64,000 nucleotides of DNA from Ustilago trichophora (lineage: Eukaryota > Basidiomycota > Ustilaginomycetes > Ustilaginales > Ustilaginaceae): the NCBI GenBank assembly GCA_900323505.1, contig OOIN01000030.1, positions 595,600 to 659,599 on the forward strand, given 5' to 3'. The notes below the pieces were generated by a model, which was not told the DNA's origin, ran no database searches, and was given only the letters and a program-made list of their open reading frames with translations. The position numbers were made by a program, and so were the translations under genes. This document shows, piece after piece, positions 59,247 through 64,000 of the stretch. The stretch's first letter is position 1, and every line of letters begins with the position of its first letter.

Positions 59247-60731
59247 ATGCCTCCACACAAACCAGACGATGAATACGTCGATGACGGCGCCGACGATGCC
59301 GAAGACTTTCTAGATGATGATGACAGCGGCGACGAGTACCGCTCTGCCCCCTCTCTGCCCAAGCTAGGCACGCTTCGAGGCGGAGTCGCTGGACGCTCTT
59401 CTGCTGCTGCTTCCGCATCCAATGGCAAACCAGGCTCCTCAAGCGGTGCAGCCAAATCCAAGCCTGCATCGACCTCCAAGTCAAAGTCCAAAGATCAAGG
59501 CTACTCGTGGGAAGCGACGTACAAACGATCATGGGATGCCGTCGCCGAAGATGACTCTGGCTCGCTCGAATCCGCAGTCCGCTCCATGATCGAAGGCTCC
59601 AAGCGCCGGCGAGTGCTCAAAGACGTTGCACCGGTTCAGCGAGGCATCATTCGTCATCTCGTCCTACTTATCGACCTTTCCGCAAGCATGCTCGAAAAGG
59701 ATATGCGACCCAACAGATTCGACGTCACCCTCCAATACGCGCGTGAGTTCGTCACCGAGTACTTTGACCAAAACCCCATCGGCCAGCTCTCCGTCATCGG
59801 CACGCGCGAGGGCATCGCCGAACGTCTCGCTATGATGGGCGGTAACACCGTCGACCATACCGCCTCGCTCAGCAACAAGCGCCGCCTTGAACCAAGAGGA
59901 GAACCATCATTGCAGAATGCGCTCGAGATGGCGAGAAGTAGCTTGGTCCATCTTCCTGCAAGCAACTCACGCGAGATCCTAGCCATCTTCGGTAGCCTGA
60001 CAACGTGCGATCCCGGCAACATACACGACACCATCAACACCCTGGTCAAAGACAATATTCGTGTCTCAGTCGTGCACCTCGCAGCCGAGGTCAAAGTGTT
60101 TAAGGACGTATGCACGCGGACGGGCGGCACTTTCAGCGTAGCCCTCAATGAAGGCCATTTTCACGATTCGCTTTTCGAGCTTGTTCCGCCACCGGCAGTC
60201 GAAGGCGCTCCCCGCAAGCCTCGTCGCACCCCCATCATGGACGGAGAAGAAGAAGAGGAAGTGCAGAACGGCGTAGACCTCCTCCAAATGGCGTTTCCTC
60301 TCCGGCTCCCCGCCCACGCCGCGCCAACCCTCTGCGCATGTCACTCGCGTTCTCGCGGTTCCGGCTACCTCTGCCCCCGATGCGGCGTCAAAGTCTGCGA
60401 CGTTCCCACAGACTGCCCTGTGTGCGGAATTACCGTCGTCATGTCCACTCACCTGGCTCGGTCGTATCACCACCTCTTCCCGGTCCCCAATTGGAAAGCT
60501 GTGCCTTGGGCAAGCGTCCACCCTGAATCGTCGGCAGCAGCGTGTTTCTCGTGCAACTTACCATTTCCAGCGCGAGAGAACGACGGAAGTGCAGCTGCAA
60601 ATAAGGCGCTAGAGGAGGCTGGATTGGCAGCCAGCTCACGATATAGGTGTGGAAGGTGCGGGAAGGATTTCTGTCTCGAGTGTGATGCATTCGTTCATGA
60701 ACAGCTGCACGTCTGTCCTGGTTGCTGTTAG
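59247..60731 (+). CDS. SSL1: TFIIH subunit Ssl1/p44
   Basis: 494 residues, ATG at 59247 (context CTCCATGC). An acidic N-terminus is followed by YSWEATYKRSWDAV and a von Willebrand-A fold starting GIIRHLVLLIDLSASMLEKD (about 130-300) with LSVIGTREGIAERL and SREILAIFGSLTTCDPGNI. The C-terminal zinc region starts CHSRSRGSGYLCPRCGVKVC...CPVC, and a C4C4 RING-like end follows: CFSCNLPF ... YRCGRCGKDFCLECDAFVHE ... CPGCC. This is the full layout of Ssl1/p44, the TFIIH core subunit that contacts the XPD/Rad3 helicase in transcription initiation and nucleotide excision repair. Nuclear. Last chromosomal housekeeping gene before the subtelomere. Confidence 0.95.
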   Translation: MPPHKPDDEYVDDGADDAEDFLDDDDSGDEYRSAPSLPKLGTLRGGVAGRSSAAASASNGKPGSSSGAAKSKPASTSKSKSKDQGYSWEATYKRSWDAVAEDDSGSLESAVRSMIEGSKRRRVLKDVAPVQRGIIRHLVLLIDLSASMLEKDMRPNRFDVTLQYAREFVTEYFDQNPIGQLSVIGTREGIAERLAMMGGNTVDHTASLSNKRRLEPRGEPSLQNALEMARSSLVHLPASNSREILAIFGSLTTCDPGNIHDTINTLVKDNIRVSVVHLAAEVKVFKDVCTRTGGTFSVALNEGHFHDSLFELVPPPAVEGAPRKPRRTPIMDGEEEEEVQNGVDLLQMAFPLRLPAHAAPTLCACHSRSRGSGYLCPRCGVKVCDVPTDCPVCGITVVMSTHLARSYHHLFPVPNWKAVPWASVHPESSAAACFSCNLPFPARENDGSAAANKALEEAGLAASSRYRCGRCGKDFCLECDAFVHEQLHVCPGCC

Positions 60732-61630
60732 CAGCCAAATACTACGTTCCAAAACCTCGTCTTCTCGTACTGATGTGTGCTTATGTATTGTACAGTACTG
60801 AACAGTACTATGTGTACGAGACAATGAGCTGCAGTATTTGCTCCGTTGCGAAGACTTCATGAGAACTGTGAAGAATTTGATGAGAACTTGGGAATGCTTG
60901 GATTTTTTTTCGTGCCACCATTTTCTCAATGCATTTTCTTGCATTGCTACCTCCAGAACAAATAACCTTTCTTAACCATGACCCTAGCCCTAGGCTGCGG
61001 TGCGCCAGCCGCAGGAGAAGCACCAGTCCGTCCCGCCAAAATGGCCAACCTGACCACGCTCCGTCAGCCTGAGGGACGCGTCAAAAAACACTGGTGCAGT
61101 GCCGCAACGGAAAATTCTTTTTCCTTGGCTGGGCAGCGGACAGGTGGGTGACGGACGCGTCAAAATTCAGGGAAATTGCTAGCGTGACAGACACGCTCAC
61201 CCACACTTCTCTAGTGCCTGACAGACCAATCCAACTTTTTTGGCTGAGCGGCCTACTCATGGAGCAGACTCACTGAGCTGTCCGTCACTTCACTGACTGG
61301 CAGACAGCATGAGTGACAGACATGACTGACTGACTGACTTGGTGAAGTGACAGACGTGACTGACTGGCGGACATGATTGAGGAAGTGACCCGTGCTGCAG
61401 ACATATGCAGTGATCAGATGTGTGACGGTGACCAATGTGTACCCATGGACTGCAGCAGACAGACAAGGCTCAAATGTCAACACTGACGGACAATGTCAAA
61501 AAATATGTCTGCCAAAAATCTGATCAGAATGCTGGCCTCAAAATTGAGAGCGCAATGTGTCCTTGGAGCAAGGAGCGTGATGTGTCTGGGCATGAGTAGA
61601 CAGATTCTAATTGCACCGCGCACAATTTGA

Positions 61631-61685
61631 CTCTGCGCTGACTGACTGACAGACGCGTCTGCGCTGACTGACTGACAGACGCGTC
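61631..61685. repeat. 26-base tandem duplication
   Basis: GCGCTGACTGACTGACAGAC followed by GCGTCT/GCGTCA occurs twice back to back at 61635-61660 and 61661-61686. Each unit ends in the palindrome GACGCGTC. Confidence 0.85.
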
Positions 61686-62063
61686 AAATTTCAGTAATTT
61701 CATCTTGGCAGCGTGTACATCCTTCAACAGCACTCTGAACAGCAGCTGGTCCGTCAAGTCATGGCTCCTTTGTCTGGAAGCGTGTGAAGGACAATGTTGA
61801 GACAACAGTCAATGACTCTCACGGCTGGAACCAACAAAGCTAACTCAGATGCTCCCAAGTGCAGACCGTTGCTTTGAGTTTGCTTTGTGTTTGACGGACA
61901 GACTTTCTCACAGCTTGACTTTGACGTACTTGTCCTTTGTCCGCCATGCACCCACACCCTTGTCTGTCCTTCACACGCTGTACACCTTTGTCTGTTGTCC
62001 ATTGTCCGTCACACACCACAGATCTTTGTCTGCTTGTTGCTCACCGCACAGCTTTGTCTGTCC

Positions 62064-62203
62064 GTCACTGAAACAAAATTTTCCACACCGCTCACAGATC
62101 TGCGCTATCCTTTCTTGACTTGATGGCTTTACGGTCACTGAAACAAAATTTTCCACACCGCTCACAGCTCTGCACTATCCTTTCTTGACTTGTTTGCTTT
62201 GCA
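62064..62203. repeat. 70-base tandem direct repeat
   Basis: GTCACTGAAACAAAATTTTC at 62064 recurs at 62134; the two 70-base units share CCACACCGCTCACAG and CTATCCTTTCTTGACTTG and differ at a few positions, mostly near their right ends. Confidence 0.9.
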
Positions 62204-62499
62204 GTGTGTGTCTGCATGAGCGTGAGTGCAAGTGAAACCATCTTACCTTTGTACGTTTCCCTCTTGGACACATTGAGTGCTTCAAGTGGCTGTTGCTGTA
62301 ACCCGTTACGCTTGCTGGAATCCTTGACCGTGTACGTCTGACTGTGCTTGCTATGTGCGCTGCTTGTCTCCTCTGAAGCATATATACTGTGCCTTTCTGA
62401 CCGTTGCTGACCGTCATTGCTCATCAATCCAACAATCCATTCCAGCTTCTCTCTACCGTACTCTACCACTTTTATCCACCGCCAGCAAATTCTTCAACC

Positions 62500-63784
62500 A
62501 TGTCTCAGCAATCTTTCCATCCTGATGACAGCATACTTGCTGCTGAACTTGTTGATGCAGGCATCAACACAATGGACGCAGTCAGTGATACGGACAGGTA
62601 TGTTTGGGCAATCATCACCACACATCATCAATGATCAGCAGCTGACATCACTATTTGCATTTTTTGAATTCAGTCACGCTCTCCCTGCTGCCAACCAAGC
62701 CGCAAATCAAGAAACCACCATTTCCACTCCAGTGGATCCTCAGCACACCGCTCAGCTGGCACGCTTCAACTTACGCTTGGTGGACCATCCCCGCATCCTG
62801 CTCTGCACCCTGGACAGCTGTTGTCCTCAATTGCCGCTCATCCCAGACTTCAAGCACGTCATGGCTCACATCAAGAAGGTCCACAAGAAGCCGCTGGTTG
62901 GGTCTGCCAAGGATATGCTGCGTAGCCTCCTTGATGAACTGGATGTACCGTCTCCTGGCACGGTCTGCATCAACAAGGATCTTCTGCCAGAGCGCATGAT
63001 TCCTGAGCTGGGTGAGCTCTTCCAAGGCTACCGCTGCAACTTGTGCTCCTATGCCGTCCAAGCCAAGTCTGCTTTCTACGAGCATCTGCGTGGGCATCCT
63101 GATGCTAAAGGCAGAGCATCGTACACCCATCCTGTTCCCATGCAGAAGTTGCACGAGTGCGGCAAGAAGATCCGCTACCTTCACGTCCGCAATCAAGATC
63201 TGGATCCCACACCGCCTCCTGCCATTCTCACCACCGCTCTGGATGCAAGCACCATCAGCGCCAATATCAAGACAAAGGTGGATGCCTTCCTCAAGCAGAA
63301 TGAAGATTGCCTCCGTGAAGCAGACCTGCTCAAGCCAGGCATTCAGCCTGAATCTGCCAGCGGCAACATTGGTCCTTGGGCCAAGCAGCTGGGTTGGCAT
63401 GCGTACTGGGCTGGCAAGCCTATTGTGGCCATCGGCGCACTCAGCAAGTCAAAAAAGGTGTGGCCTGGTGCTCATATAGACTTTGTCCATTGGGTATTGG
63501 TCATGACACAGCAAGCAGCCGCAACATGGATGATGGCTTTCCTCAAGACTGGCAGGCAGGTGCAACAGACTTTCCGTGCCTACAGTCCTGAACCAAGCCA
63601 GCCGTACAACCTCAGCCTACCAACAGTCAAGAAACGTGCGGACATGTGGGCCTTTTTACTTGCTCTGCTTATCCATGCGGTCTTTGACGGTGTCTCTTTT
63701 GGCTATTACGGTGACAGTGACCAGACTGAGCATCTTGGTCTCAGCGCACACCTGGACTCTGTACTGCAAGAGTTAGAGTTAGAG
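62500..63784 (+). CDS. Subtelomeric zinc-finger (OrsD/RecQ-associated-like) gene truncated by the telomere
   Basis: Two exons: 62500-62597 (starts MSQQSFHPDD, 32 codons plus 2 bases), intron 62598-62673 (donor GTATGT, acceptor TTCAG), then exon 2 from 62674 with no stop codon before or inside the telomere array; about 402 residues before TTAGGG begins. A Cys2His2-like unit, YRCNLCSYAVQAKSAFYEHL then RGHP, sits near residue 150-175. A second hydrophobic/basic region follows (LPTVKKRADMWAFLLALLI near 360). This zinc-finger type is found in the N-terminal part of fungal subtelomeric helicase-associated (OrsD/DUF3505-like) proteins. Ustilago maydis is known to carry RecQ-like genes in its UTAS telomere-associated sequences. 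Any downstream helicase domain is missing here. The call to this family is tentative; the ORF itself is firm. Confidence 0.7.
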
Positions 63785-63940
63785 TTAGGGTTAGGGTTAG
63801 GGTTAGGGTTAGGGTTAGGGTTAGGGTTAGGGTTAGGGTTAGGGTTAGGGTTAGGGTTAGGGTTAGGGTTAGGGTTAGGGTTAGGGTTAGGGTTAGGGTT
63901 AGGGTTAGGGTTAGGGTTAGGGTTAGGGTTAGGGTTAGGG

Positions 63941-63981
<41 letters not shown>

Positions 63982-64000
63982 GGTTAGGTTAGGGTTAGGG
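63773..64000 (+). repeat. Telomere array (TTAGGG)n at chromosome end
   Basis: Two TTAGAG variant units (63773-63784) then about 36 units of TTAGGG to the window edge, G-rich strand running 5' to 3' outward as expected at a right chromosome end. Two irregular units occur near the end: TTTAGGG at about 63959 and a shortened TTAGG at about 63985. Confidence 0.98.

Larger units (their letters stand above)
60732..62499. other. Subtelomeric repeat-rich region
   Basis: About 1.77 kb. A TGTACAGTACTGAACAGTACTA inverted-repeat cluster lies just after SSL1 (60790-60812). Then come CTGA/GACA-rich low-complexity sequence (about 61140-61690) with four GACGCGTC palindromes, stretches rich in TGTCTGTCCGTCA words (61860-62070) and a 70-base tandem duplication (62064-62203). 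Short overlapping ORFs are by-products of these repeats. No gene supported until 62500. Confidence 0.6.

Noticed and set aside
61971..62469. Minus-strand ORFs sharing a CERCGKFCFSD peptide
   Set aside because: The repeated peptide is only the translation of the 70-bp tandem repeat; no independent support.
63785..64000. CRISPR-like or satellite array interpretation of the terminal repeats
   Set aside because: The unit is the canonical TTAGGG telomere repeat without spacers, at the sequence end.

Overview
The window is nuclear DNA of a smut fungus (Ustilaginaceae; close to Ustilago/Sporisorium). The evidence is a compact genome of mostly single-exon genes, short introns with GTAAG/GTACGT donors, an unmistakable Ubc2-type adaptor (SAM, RA and two C-terminal SH3 domains, an architecture known from Ustilago maydis), and a TTAGGG telomere at the right edge. 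The right end of the window is therefore a chromosome end and the left end is internal. Several apparent ORF starts are GTG, TTG or ATT. I moved these to the first supportable ATG or to a splice junction, and I say so in each entry.

Layout. 0-15 kb: 3' end of a phosphate-type MFS transporter, ubc2 (-), an RSC9/ARID2-like chromatin subunit (-), a TFIIB/Brf-like factor (+) and a zinc alcohol dehydrogenase (+). 15-25.5 kb: a small two-exon hydrophilic protein (+), a SurE-type phosphatase (-), a P5B-ATPase C-terminal fragment (+), an amino acid permease (+) and the rest of the P5B ATPase (-). 25.7-31.6 kb: a Ty3/gypsy LTR retrotransposon on the minus strand with two identical 88-bp LTRs and an opposite-strand ORF for a Zn2Cys6-like protein. 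32-44.5 kb: an MFS transporter (+), an SLAC1/Ssu1/Mae1-type transporter (+), a two-exon DUF1349-like protein (-), a dipeptidyl aminopeptidase (-) and an HSF-type transcription factor (-). 44.5-47 kb is a long gene-poor stretch. 47-60.7 kb: mitochondrial PDH/BCKDH-type kinase (-), a second small two-exon hydrophilic protein (+), ATP synthase subunit b (+), an ankyrin protein (-), Nop53 (+), a low-complexity protein (-) and TFIIH Ssl1/p44 (+). 60.7-64 kb: subtelomeric repeats, then a two-exon zinc-finger gene whose reading frame runs directly into the telomere array.

Most interesting points. (1) The P5B ATPase is cut between membrane segments M6 and M7. Its last four membrane segments lie about 3.6 kb away in the opposite orientation, as expected from a small inversion that also carries the permease gene. 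Both halves remain open, so this is either a recent break or a split pump. (2) The retrotransposon has very short LTRs and an antisense ORF with exact Zn2Cys6 spacing. (3) The kinase gene's TAG stop is followed in the same frame by about 129 coding-like codons. (4) The subtelomeric gene is truncated by telomere repeats that keep its frame open. Most other genes are housekeeping or signalling genes with no operon-like logic. Functional calls rest on recognised motifs read by eye; no database search was run.
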